The translations under genes and the position numbers were made by a program. From Parachlorella kessleri (lineage: Eukaryota; Chlorophyta; Trebouxiophyceae; Chlorellales; Chlorellaceae): DNA of 22,498 nt. How positions within the stretch are numbered: the first letter of the stretch is position 1; each line of letters begins with the position of its first letter. The notes under the pieces are model-generated. The model was not told the origin of the DNA. It searched no databases and worked only from the letters and a program-made list of their open reading frames with translations. The DNA lies in the NCBI GenBank assembly GCA_001598975.1, contig BBXU01001307.1, forward strand, positions 1-22,498, given 5' to 3'. This document shows positions 1 to 9,800 of this stretch, piece after piece.

Positions 1-197
1 TTGTGTGGACTGTTTGTTGGCGGCATGACTGGTGCAGGCTTTGAGCTGGTCTGTGCTGAAAGGCTTGCACCCTCAAGCCTTGCCCTCGCCCCCGAGGTTG
101 TGCCCCCTCATCATCTCAGGAGTGATAGGGGACCTGGCCCTCAGGGCTTCCTTTTGCAATTTGGTAATGACTGCCACATGGTCCTCGCACTGTGCAG

Positions 198-3100
198 GAA
201 CTGGTGGAGGCGTCTGCTGCTGCGCTGGAGCACCAGGTGTCGGAAGCGCAGCTGCAGGCAGAGGCGCAGAAAACAGCGTTTGAGGAGGTAGGCGAGGTTT
301 GGTGAAGCGCTGCGAATGCACGTAAGCTAACGGCTATGTAACCCCCCTCAGTCAGTCAGGAGGTGGGCCGTGGGGGCGGGGGCTGCATGGCCTCTTGCAT
401 GGTGTGGGGGCTGTTCGCTCATGCAGTGTGTGAGGTATAGATGTCGCGCTAAAGGATGGAACTCGCCACGATAGCTATCGGTTGGTATGAGAGGGTGATT
501 AACTTGTCCAGTGTGGTTCTGACTGAGTGCTGCACACTTGTCTATGGCAAGCTATATGCGAGTGAGGGGTGGTGTAATGTGTCTGACACAAGCGTGCATG
601 CTTCTGCCACACACGCATGGTCGGGGCCTGGTAGCAGCTTACCGTGTGCCCTGCCATGGCTGGAAACCGTGTCTTGCATGATTGGCAGGCACCGTATCCT
701 TGTGTAGGGATCGATGCGTTAGCTGGCTGGTTTGTGTGGCAGCCGTGCGTGTTGCTACGGTTGTCTGACCGTGGCTGCATAACCGGTCCTGCTGCAGGTC
801 AGCTTCGAGGCGTCAACGTTACGCGATGCGCTTTCTACGGAGAAGGGGCGCATTGCGCAGCTGGAGGTGAGGAAACCGCGCCAACACTCACAAGATGTGG
901 GCGACGAGTTTGCTAGGACTGAGGAGGTGTTGCGCGGGGAGTTCATGGGAGCAGGGGGGGGGGGGTTGTCGGTACTGCCTCAGAAACTTCCAGGCGGGTT
1001 GTTGAGTGGGTGTGTGTTGGCAGGTACAACCTAGGTAGCCCTGGATGGCAACAGATGGTGTAGCTCTTTGTCCTTGGAATAGGAATGGGCTATAGATGGC
1101 ATCGAGTCATGGCCAACTGAGCCGGTTTGGGAGTCGCAGTGCAGCCAGCTTGCAAGTGTTTTGAGTAGCGGGGCTGCTGGCCCCCGGCATGTTTGGGGGC
1201 TGGCTGGGAAGGGGCTTGGAGGTGGCTAGTGATGTAGTCAATGGACTCGGCCGACCTGACACACAAGGCCCTGTCAACTCGCTGCTTCCTTCATGTGCAG
1301 TATGAGCTGCGGTCCACTCAGGACGAGCTGATTGGGCTGAACAGCCAGATGCGCGAGCTCCGGGACGTGGTTGGCATCCTCTTGAACAAGGTGAGAGCCC
1401 ACATTTTGGAGGCAGGGGATGGTGGGTGTCGGCCTTGTGGGTGCTGAAGCTGTGCAGTGGGGGCTTTTCTGGGGGTGCGCTGCGTGAGAGGGCATGTCCA
1501 AGGGTTTTTTGTTGTTATGGGGGGCTCCTCTCTGTGTGGCGGCTTTCGTGCTTCCTGTGGGCAGCCTCCGCCTCTTAGTCGCTCCTTGCGATGGCTACAC
1601 GCCTCACTGCCGCTGCTGGCCCTGCTGTGCGCGCCCTGCGTGCTTCGGGAGGCGCAGCAGAAGGCATGGGACGAGGGCCAGCTGGGAGGCAGCGCGTAGC
1701 CAGGGCTGCGCGGTGCGGCGGTGGAGGCTGGCGCATGGATGGGCGGCCGGCTATCAGAGCTGGCGCCAGGGCGTTGGACGGGCTGCATTAGGGGTGGAGG
1801 GAGGCGCCGGCTCAGGCTCGTGTGGGGCCGAACCTGTGTTCTCTTCTCCCGCTTGGACGCAGCAAGAGATGCGGTTTGCCGCCGACGGCGCGCCCGCGTC
1901 CCCCGCCGGCTCGCCGCGCGGCGCCCACAGCAGCAACGGCGCGTCCCCGACGCCGGTGGGCAGGCTGGGCGCCAGCCTGAAGGCGGATTTGGAGGAGGCG
2001 ACGAGGGCGGTGGCGGAGCTAAGAGGGGAAGTCAGCATGATCATCTCCAAGTCGTCGCTGTCGGGCATGGACAAGCGGCGGCTGATGGAGAAGGTAAGGG
2101 GCGGGCGGGCGGGCGGGCGGGCGGGGGTGGGACAGCCTGGGGGGCTCCGCGTCGGGCAGGTATGCCCCGGCGGCTGGTGTGTGAGCCGGGGGAGGTGGGG
2201 GCGACGGGGAGAGGCAGGCCCGCTGCTCACCTCTGGGGTGTTGTTGTGGGCATGGACCGGCTGCGGCGTTTGGTTTAGGTGGGGATGCTGCCCTGCGCAG
2301 CAGGGCAGGCGGGAACAAGGGCTGGGCTGGGTTGGTGGCATTGCTAGATGCCGCTGCTTCAAGGTTAACTATGGAAGGCATGCAGGGCGGGCAGGGGTTT
2401 AGTGGGAATACCGCTGGGGATGGGTAGCTGCTTGAAGCTTCGTGGTGCTCCTCTTATGGTTGCCCGGCCCGCACACGCTGGCCTGCGAGGGCCGAGGCCA
2501 GGCATGCTTGCAAGGATGGTAGCTTGCAAGCTGGCAGCACCCCCAAGCCGTTGTAGGAGTCCTGGTACCTCTGCCATGGGATGTGCCTCCTAAGCTGCGC
2601 CTACGGTGACTAAGTGCAGGTTCGGGAGGCCGACCGTGTTTTGGGCGAGGTGCAGTCGCCCCACCGCGAGGACCTGCAACATGCTGCCAGGGCTGTGCAG
2701 GTAAGGCACTGCCTGGGCATTGCGCTGAAGCCAGGGTCCTTTTGGGTGAAAGTGTTTTGGGGGTAGCACCCGGACAGTCCTTGCTTGGTGGGGGAGTTGC
2801 CCAGGTGGCGGGTTGCATGCTGGTTGCATGACGAGGGCGGCGTAGAGGTGAAGGGTGTGGGAGCCAGGGAGGGGTCGTTGGTTGCGGCAATCCTGGTGTC
2901 TTCCCTGGGCTACTTGCAAGGTTCCGACACCATGTGCCTTGCGTCCCAGCTGCCCGTGCTGCTTGTAGGGTGGTGACGCTGGGTGAGCCCTGAAAGGCCA
3001 TGCATTGCATGACTGGGGCCAGATTGCCTGGTTATAGTGCATGAAGATGAGGAACTATATCACCAACCAAGAAAGCATTGCTGCGTGTAGGAGCTGCTTG

Positions 3101-3611
3101 GGTTGGTGGGCGGCATCATGAGCAAGTCCAACATTTCCGGCATGGTCAAGTCTCGGCTCATGGACAAGGTGGGCGAACGCTAGCCTTGGAGTAGGAGGGG
3201 TTTGCCCGTGTTATGGGGTTACAACAGTGCTGCTGCCGGAGGTCGCGTGCGGCTGCATGCACTAGTGCTGCTGCTAGGGGCGCGGTGCGTGAGCCAACCC
3301 AGTCACCGGGCCGAGCTGTAGTTTAGTCTAACAGCGCACCGCCACCTGACCATGCTGCCGTGATCCTCCCAAGTGGGGCCAACCAAAAGCCAGGATGTAC
3401 TATGCCCATGGGCTGTGCTGGACAAGCCTTTTTGTTGTTGGAAGGGGCATGTCAGCGCCAGTATGAACGTGAAGGCGATCGTGGAGGCCGTTAACTTGCT
3501 CTGTGTTGGTATCAAGCTTTGCTCGTTTCTGCTGATTGCTGCCGCTGTGTACTGTCGCTGCAGGCTAACGAGGCTGATAGGGCTATGGGCCAGGTGCTGG
3601 CTGCTGCCTAA
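198..3611 (+). CDS. Coiled-coil protein with duplicated SKSxxSGMxKxRLMxK module (5' partial, last seven exons)
   Basis: Exons read at 198-287, 798-866, 1301-1390, 1863-2093, 2620-2700, 3091-3168 and 3564-3611 (TAA 3609-3611). All are phase 0 and a multiple of three long, with good GT/AG borders, giving 228 residues with no internal stop. Bases 1-197 are intron, so the start lies off the left edge. The first three exons encode charged, Leu/Ala-rich heptad-like helix (for example ELVEASAAALEHQVSEAQ), suggesting a coiled coil. The fourth opens with a Ser/Pro/Ala-rich linker and ends in SKSSLSGMDKRRLMEK; the fifth continues VREADRVLGEV. Exons six and seven repeat this as SKSNISGMVKSRLMDK then ANEADRAMGQV, followed by the stop. 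I do not recognise the family; a cytoskeletal or scaffold role would be a guess. Introns are 395-526 nt and the last one carries a dispersed repeat copy. An extra exon in the 1391-1862 intron is possible but would break phase. Confidence 0.72.
954..965 (+). repeat. Poly-G run of 12 in an intron
   Basis: Twelve consecutive G lie in the intron at 867-1300 of the coiled-coil gene. Homopolymers like this are prone to length error in assembly; since it is intronic, it does not affect the reading frame. Confidence 0.8.
2098..2131 (+). repeat. GGGC tandem repeat just inside an intron donor
   Basis: Starting four bases into the intron that opens at 2094 (GTAAGG), the sequence is about six GGGC units followed by a longer G run. 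It has more than four G3 tracts with 1-nt loops, so the transcript could form a G-quadruplex next to the 5' splice site. Confidence 0.7.
3319..3405 (-). repeat. Dispersed repeat, copy A (short form)
   Basis: This is about 87 bp inside the last intron (3169-3563) of the coiled-coil gene. It matches 19047-19397 in the same orientation, minus two blocks, and 20763-20866 in opposite orientation. Shared landmarks on the plus strand are TAGTCTAACAGCG, GCCACCTGACCATGCTGCCG and GCCAGGATGTACTATGC. It looks like a short non-autonomous element. The strand call is arbitrary and chosen so that copy C is plus. Confidence 0.7.
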
Positions 3612-4475
3612 GCTGCAGCCGGGCGTCCTTGCTTGCCCACATGTGACAAGCGTGAGTAGGAGGAGAGGATTGGGATAGTGTGGACTTGGCGGTTATCACG
3701 ACGAGCGAGGCGCATGAGGATGACATCAACAGTATACAGTGGCTCAAGCTGCCTTTTGAGCGCGCACTGGCTGGAAACGGGGCATTGTCTTTGGTTTTCT
3801 GTGACTGGTTTGTGACAGGTCGGAATTGGCTGGCCGGTGATTTCGGTAGCCGCACTGGTCAATTTTCTATCGGGATCTGCGCCTTCTGCTACGGCCTGTG
3901 GTAGTCTTGCTGGGCAGCCAGTTGGGTTAGTTGAGGACCCTCGCGCCGGTCTTGCTGTCGTAGGTTGAGGGTGGGCAGCCCGCAGTAGTTGTGTCTGACA
4001 TTGCTGCTAGGGTGTCACGCTTTCGGGAGTTGCTGGCCGCTGCTGGATTGCAAGGGTTTCTGCACCTGCAAACATAGTGTGGGTTTCTTCCTCCATGGCG
4101 GGTGCTGTTTTGGTCCTTGTTCCCATGAGCCTCGCTGCTCAGAAGCATTGAAAAGACTCCCTCAAGTGGGCTGTACCTGCCGGGGCATCCGCACCCCGGC
4201 AGCTGTGTGTTGCGTACCTTCCATCTAGGAATGCCTTAGTGGATACTTTTGACTCTCCATGAGCTGACATTGCTGGCTGACATTGCTCGACTTGGCACCC
4301 TCCTTGCAATGTCATGGTAGGCAGGGCCTGCCCCCGGCGTCATGTACGTCACACGCCTGATCTGTCCATTTTGCCATTGAACCATTTCATTGTGCACTGA
4401 AGGAAATTTGTGGTGGTGGTGACTGTGTGCACTTGTGACCCTCAGTGCTGACGAGCCAGGTCTGGCTGTGCTGAC

Positions 4476-4486
4476 TTACATTGTAA
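4476..4486. terminator. Palindromic poly(A) signal between convergent genes
   Basis: TTACATTGTAA carries the chlorophyte poly(A) signal TGTAA on the plus strand (4482-4486) and again on the minus strand (4480-4476). The plus signal lies about 870 nt after the coiled-coil gene stop, and I saw no earlier plus-strand TGTAA there. The minus copy could serve the opposing gene ending at 5106, though a nearer minus signal exists at 4939-4935. Confidence 0.5.
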
Positions 4487-4523
4487 ATTAGGTAGGCTAT
4501 ATGCAAAGGAGCACCATCGATCA

Positions 4524-4827
4524 CTGTTATCAAGGCCTTATAACAGAAAACAGAGAGATTACTAATGTGGAGGGGATCCTATTAGGATCCTCCCCACACC
4601 CACAGTAAGATGCAGATGGCAGGTATGGTCAAAGAGCTCGACAGGAGGTGTGCAGGACAAAATCTCCGTCAAAAATGCATTGGAGGGCACTACATGCTAT
4701 GTTCCACCACTCTGCAGAGGGCACCGTAGAGTACTAGCTAACTAGGTTGCCCCGGCCGCGCTGTGGCAACATGCCCGTACCAATGATTATTGGTACATCT
4801 GATTCATGGGGCATCTGGTTCATGAAT
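4524..4827. repeat. Cluster of four short inverted repeats
   Basis: In order: CTGTTAT/ATAACAG flanking AAGGCCTT with one bulged base (4524-4546); GGATCCTA/TAGGATCC with a single central base (4574-4590); GTACCAAT/ATTGGTAC with a 4-base loop (4777-4796); ATTCATG/CATGAAT with a 12-base loop (4802-4827). All are perfect or nearly so. Confidence 0.65.
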
Positions 4828-4934
4828 TTATGCAGCCAAACCTGACTAGTCACTACAAACCATATCCTGCCACCATTAGCAGAATAATGGGCCAATCAGA
4901 TATGAACACAGTAGTCGCAGCAGCATCTGTAGTA

Positions 4935-4939
4935 TTACA
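4935..4939 (-). terminator. TGTAA poly(A) signal for the 5106-6798 minus gene
   Basis: TTACA on the plus strand reads TGTAA on the minus strand, about 167 nt after the TGA at 5106-5108, a normal algal 3' UTR length. Confidence 0.4.
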
Positions 4940-5105
4940 CCACCCCTCCCCAAAATATGTACTACAAGAGAATAGTGACAGCAATGCCGGCATCCCAAGC
5001 CGGGCCCAATATGTGTGATCACAGTCCCATGATGCAGTACAAGTCTATAGCACCCAAGTTAGTACAATCCCACGGCTGCCAGATGCCAGTGCAAAACCTC
5101 CGCGG

Positions 5106-6798
5106 TCAGGGTGTAAGGTAACATCGGAGCAGCGGCTTCCCTCCTTTGCTGAACAGCTCCTCAGCACTTATGTGCTCTGCCAGCTCGTAGTCTACAAGCA
5201 TAACACAGTGCAAGGAGCAGGTTTACGTCACAACTGAGCTGTACACATACTGTCGGGCGTCAAGCCATCCCTGGGCTCTGATCTGAGGTGGAGAAGGGAA
5301 TGAAGTGTGATGAGAGGCTTCCTTGCCATGGCCTAAGAATGCTTGGTGAGCCCCTTGCCACAACGACTTCACCCAAATACACGCCAGGCACGCTTTGTCC
5401 AACTACAGCGCTGGTGGCAAGAGTTATCTTTGTTGCCTGCTTGCTCACCAGTTGGTTGAAGAATCCCAGCCACGACGGCTTGAACCTCTCGGGTTAGCGT
5501 GGGGAGGTCCCTATCATAGTCAAACGTGCCCTTCAGAAGCATCCCTGCAGGCACACCGGCCACTGAGCCGGAGTCTGTGAGACTTCCACAGCCATGTGAC
5601 CCGTGGCTGCTGCCAGCCAGACAAGCCACCGGAACGCAAGACGAGGTGGCTCGTTTGATACACCGCTGCTCACCTGAGGGGAGGCAGATGCCAAAGCAAA
5701 GGAGCTTCCAGAATCCAGAGGAGGTCTCTTGGTATTTCACGTGTTGTTGTATACGCTGCTGCAGCGCCACGGATAGCGGAAACCTGAAGTGCCAGTGATC
5801 AAGTCATGGAACCTTTACAGCAGCACGGCGCAGGCACCACCTTCTCGCGAGCTCAAGAAGGCTCAGTGGACCCCCACCCCCACCCCACCCACCCCCCTTC
5901 ATTTGTTCATGCCAGCTCATGGACGAGGCTGCTCAGAGACACCGCCCAAAGGATAGTCGCGTTGCTGTCCAGCACTGAGGGAGGGGCTCCTCGGCTGCCA
6001 CAACTGCCTGGCTAGGTCCAAGCTCAACACTAACGCCCCAGGGCCCAGCCAGCAAACTCACGTATGGTTTAGCAGGTGCCGCAATGCCCCCTGCTTCTTC
6101 TCGCTGAACCTCTCCCAAGCCAGGGGCTCGCCCAGGGGTGGCTCAAACCTGAAGCAGCTTGGATCAACTAGGACGACTAGAGCGCAGCCAGGGAGAACAG
6201 GCATCGTGTCAATGTAACGATTTTCATGTGCGACAGCCTCGATAGTCGGCTGCATAAAGAATGAACACCAGCACGCGGGTATCCGATGCCTCACGATGCC
6301 CCAGTTCACATGATTCATGCACCAGGCGACGCCACTTTGGCAAACCATAATTGCGACGACACCCCGATGCAATAACAGTTTTGAAGTTGTTCTTCCTATT
6401 CTTCACGGGCCGCTGGACACCAATCTGCGGGTGCACCAAGGGACCCGTTGTCAACTTGGGCAGCTGTGCCCCGGAGCTACTTATTGAGGCGTTGGGGAAG
6501 AAGAGGCGCCTATAGCGAGTCTCCAAGACAGGTGGGGCTCCTCACGTGACCTTGCTGTCATGCGTGTATGGCGAGCAAGGAGCCAAGCTGTAGAGAACCA
6601 CCGCGTGAGCCAGCTGATTGGCAACTATTCGGGCAGTTGGGCGTTGAACCCGTTCCTGCTCACTCCACGCGCCCGGGCGTTGCTAGACGCCACCTTTGCG
6701 TCATTTCTGAGCTGTGTCTCCAAGCCTACATTGCAGAAAGAATTTGACTCAAACAGATTGAGCCCAAAGTGGGTCGGTTCACTTGTGCAGCCCTGCAT
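5106..6798 (-). CDS. Unrecognised multi-exon protein gene; 3' exons firm, 5' half tentative
   Basis: Firm minus-strand exons, in transcript order: 5783-5674, 5574-5449, 5402-5373 and 5191-5106 (TGA 5108-5106). All splice in matching phase 1 and encode stretches such as MLLKGTFDYDRDLPTLTREV and YELAEHISAEELFSKGGKPL. Upstream, 6520-6363 and 6148-6062 join in phase 2 (donor GTGTCG weak) to give FKTVIASG then FEPPLGEPLAWERFSEKKQG. A further exon starting at 5994 is open (VLDSNATILWAVSLSSLVHE), but I cannot find a donor that joins it in phase to 5783, so its end or an intervening exon is unresolved. A candidate first exon is 6798-6664, with an ATG and a GTGAGC donor. The 5402-5373 exon is only 30 nt. 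No family recognised and no transmembrane segment is obvious. A decayed or mis-modelled gene is possible, but the coherent phases of the last four exons argue for a real coding gene. Confidence 0.45.
5871..5897 (-). repeat. C-run (minus-strand G-quadruplex candidate)
   Basis: C4-C6 blocks separated by single A form 27 bases that read as five G3+ tracts on the minus strand. It falls in the unresolved intron/exon interval of the minus-strand gene between 5994 and 5783, which may explain why the splice structure is hard to read there. Confidence 0.6.
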
Positions 6799-6854
6799 CC
6801 TAGCCGCCAAGGCCTGCCAGCGCTACCCATCTGCGCCACCCCCGGCGGCACGAC

Positions 6855-9800
6855 ATGGGAGCCTGCGCCTCAAAAATGAGGGAGCTGAAGGAGGAAGCGG
6901 AGGAGGTGGTCAAGCAGGACGACAAAAACCACAACAAAGAAAACAAGGAACACAAGAAGGTCGATACAGCGGCAGCAGCGGTGCAGCCTACTGCCGTAGC
7001 AGCCAGCCCTGCTGGGGGGCCCAGCAGTGATGGCGAGTCAGTGGCAGCCACTGAGCGCACCGCCAACGGTGCTGCCATGACACACCGTAACTCACAGGTT
7101 GGTTGAGCGGGGCTTGCTCTAAGCACTGCAGTCTGGGCTGTGCTATCCTCCGCGGACTGGTCGATGGACGGGGCTGTAAAGCCTGCTGCACCGACGGGCG
7201 CTTGCTGGTCACCCCACCGCCCGTCAGGGTCACTGCTCGATCAAGGAAGGCCTGTTGTGCACCTGAGAACCAGCACGGTGCAATCCCTCCCAGCTGCCTC
7301 GTTTCCACCCGACTGATGACTACTGCTTTTTCATTGTTATCTAAGAGTAATTCCATAGTCGTGCTGCAGGAGCTCAGCATGAAGCATCTGGTCCGCCACC
7401 CCCGCATCCAGCCTTTTGAGGCGGTGGGCCAGTTTGGGCTGGACAATGTGTACCAGCCCATTCGGCTGCTGGGCCGCGGCGGGTCGGGGCAGACATGGCT
7501 TTGCAGGTGAGCAGGGCGCGCACAGCGTGTCCATGAATTGCTCCTGGTGGCTTGTGTTGCGGTGCGGGGGCGTCCGTGAGTGCACACTGTGTGAACTGTT
7601 GGGGTCGTGGGGCTGAGATGGCGTCGGGGTGAGGGGCACGGTCGTCTCATGAACTTGCTGTTGGGCCTGGAGGCCCCCAAGCTTGCTGTCTGGAGGACTG
7701 TCGCCTTGCTGAGTAGACTCTGTGGCCAGAGCGATTTAGGGCTTCAGGTGGGGTGCCGGTCTACTGACCTGTACCGCAGACATGCTGCTGGGATCCCTCA
7801 TGAGAAGGTGAGTGTGCACACACATACATATCACATACACCGTGTCTTAACACCCGCTGTGCTTGCTTATTGGGGCAGGGACAAGGAGACGCGGCGGTTG
7901 TATGCGCTGAAGATGCAGCAGCGGCCGCTGCCTTCCAACACCGTGGAGCTAACTTACAATGAGATCACAATCCAAGCGCAGACGGGCGAGGGACATATAA
8001 ACATGTGGGTCGTGACACACACTCTTGATATGTGTGGGCGGCCGGCCTTTCTAGCCCGCTTGGCTTGAAGCTAGCTCCTGCCGGCCGGCAGTTCAGGCTG
8101 TCGCTTCGAGGACAGCAACACTTTTGGGCTCTGGTGTCACTCAATGGCTAGGCCTGGATGATCTCCAAAGCAAGTGGTGTTACTTGTCTTTCACTATACC
8201 GCGATGACGCGTGTGTTGACCTGGCTACCAGCATTGGCTGTGGTTGCTTGCAGGTGTCACATTCGAGAGGTGGTTCTCACCCCCTCTCACCTCGCCCTGG
8301 TGCTGGATTACGAGGCAGGTTAGTAAGCAGGGCAGGGCGCAAGCATCGGCTGGGCACCTTTCTGTCACTGCTTGAACACTGCTCAGTCTTCCTCAGGCCG
8401 TGTGTGTGAGGGTCTGTACAGTTCTTCAACGGTATTTATTGGAGCTGGAATGGTGATCGTTGAAAGGCTGCTAGCTGGGGCGGCGACAAAGGGAAACTCA
8501 TGGTGCTGCTCACTTCTGGGACCTTAACTCCCTCACACGCTGTGATGTGCTATGCTGTGTGCTCTGCCTGCTGTAGGCGGCTCGGTGGCTGAGTTTGTGG
8601 CAAGCCGTATCCCGCTTGTGTCCAAGCTTGACTTGTGCATTAGCGAGGGTTTGGCACGCTTCATGTTCAAGCAGCTGGTCTCGGGTGTTGACTTCCTGCA
8701 CAAGAACCACATTGCACACAGGTGGGAGCGCCGGTGAAGCATTTGACTGTCGGCTCTGCAGAGGGAGCGAGAGCTCACGTGCAAACCTGGTTCGCAGCAG
8801 GTTGAATGTCAGCATGGGCTTGTAGTTGGGGAGGAAGGAGGAAGCCCCCGCAGGAGGGTGGGCCTTAAGAGCGGGTAGAAGCGCAGAACAGCAGGCTGGA
8901 CTAGTCCCAAGGGCGTGGGAGGGTGCCGGCCTTGGCGGCTGTCATTTGCGTGGCTCCAAAGTATTGCCACGGCCTCCTCAGTTATCCGTGAGGACATGTG
9001 GGCAGCTAGGCAGGTGCCAGACAGACAAGCCAGCCGGCTGGGGCAAGCCTGCGGATGAACCAGTACTAGCGCGTAGCTGGCGACTTCGGTAGGGGTGTCG
9101 TGACGACATATGGATCTAGCAAGGGACCGAGAGAGTTGTATGCTGTTGAGGCATCAAGGTTGACCGCTGCTGTCTGCAATGTATGCGCAGGGACATCAAG
9201 CTGGACAACACGCTTCTGGACGGTTGCGACCCGCCGCGTGTCAAGCTCTGCGACTTCCAGTTTGCGCGCTACTGGGGCCCCACCGCCTACGGCCGCATGA
9301 GCACGCACCTGGGGTGGGTTTTGAGAGAGGTCCATGTGTCACGCTCCGCCTCCTGCTGCACTGCACCCTGGAGTGGTCCATCGGTGACTGGCATGTGGCT
9401 CCCAGCTGCTGATATTGTGAGGTGCAAGGGCGGTTTGCCCGGGTGTGAGCTGCCCTTTTGCTAACCCAGGCACGCCCTGCACTTGTGCAGGACGGCAGTG
9501 TACATGTCGCCCGAGCTTATAACCAACCGCAAAGACCATCATGACTACGACCCAGGTGAGATTACCCTCTCCATCCCGCCTCTTGTGTCGTGGTTGCTGC
9601 GCCTGCGGGCGATTGCTGATTGAGGTACTGTCAAGCTGAGCACACCCTCAAACTCGCAGCAAGGTGTGTTTAAATGTGGGTTGAAACGCCATCTTTCGGC
9701 CCTGGCGCCACGGCTGTTGTTTGTGTTTACCGGCTTGGTAATGCTGTTTGCCACAATCGGGCCTTTGCTGACTGGGTCGCCGCACAGTGCGGCCCGGTTG

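Larger units (their letters stand above)
4487..5105. other. AT-richer convergent intergenic / 3' UTR stretch
   Basis: No convincing gene here. It is visibly richer in A and T than its flanks and holds four short inverted repeats (4524-4546, 4574-4590, 4777-4796, 4802-4827). The part nearest 5106 is presumably the 3' UTR of the minus-strand gene, with a minus-strand TGTAA at 4939-4935. The 70-codon plus ORF at 4806-5018 has no splice context or recognisable motif. Confidence 0.5.

Noticed and set aside
1640..1700. Extra exon AQQKAWDEGQLGGSA in the coiled-coil gene intron
   Set aside because: It ends at TAG, or at GTAGCC in phase 2, which does not fit the phase 0 borders on either side.
1754..2362. 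202-codon minus ORF, with other long minus ORFs at 2019-3042
   Set aside because: Antisense shadows of GC-rich exon and intron; Pro/His/Arg-rich low-complexity products and no splice logic.
1494..2402. 302-codon plus ORF, the longest in the window
   Set aside because: Only the part at 1863-2093 behaves as coding; the rest is GC-rich intron read through, with a proper acceptor at 1861-1862 and donor at 2094.
6224..6300. Minus-strand frame (DTRVLVFILYAADYRGCR) vaguely like the start of a circularly permuted GTPase
   Set aside because: The frame stops at once, lacks G motifs and falls in what splice phase says is an intron; similarity is too short.
6560..7030. 156-codon plus-strand ORF over the kinase start
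   Set aside because: Its second half is an out-of-frame shadow of kinase exon 1 and its first half covers the expected 5' UTR; no splice support.
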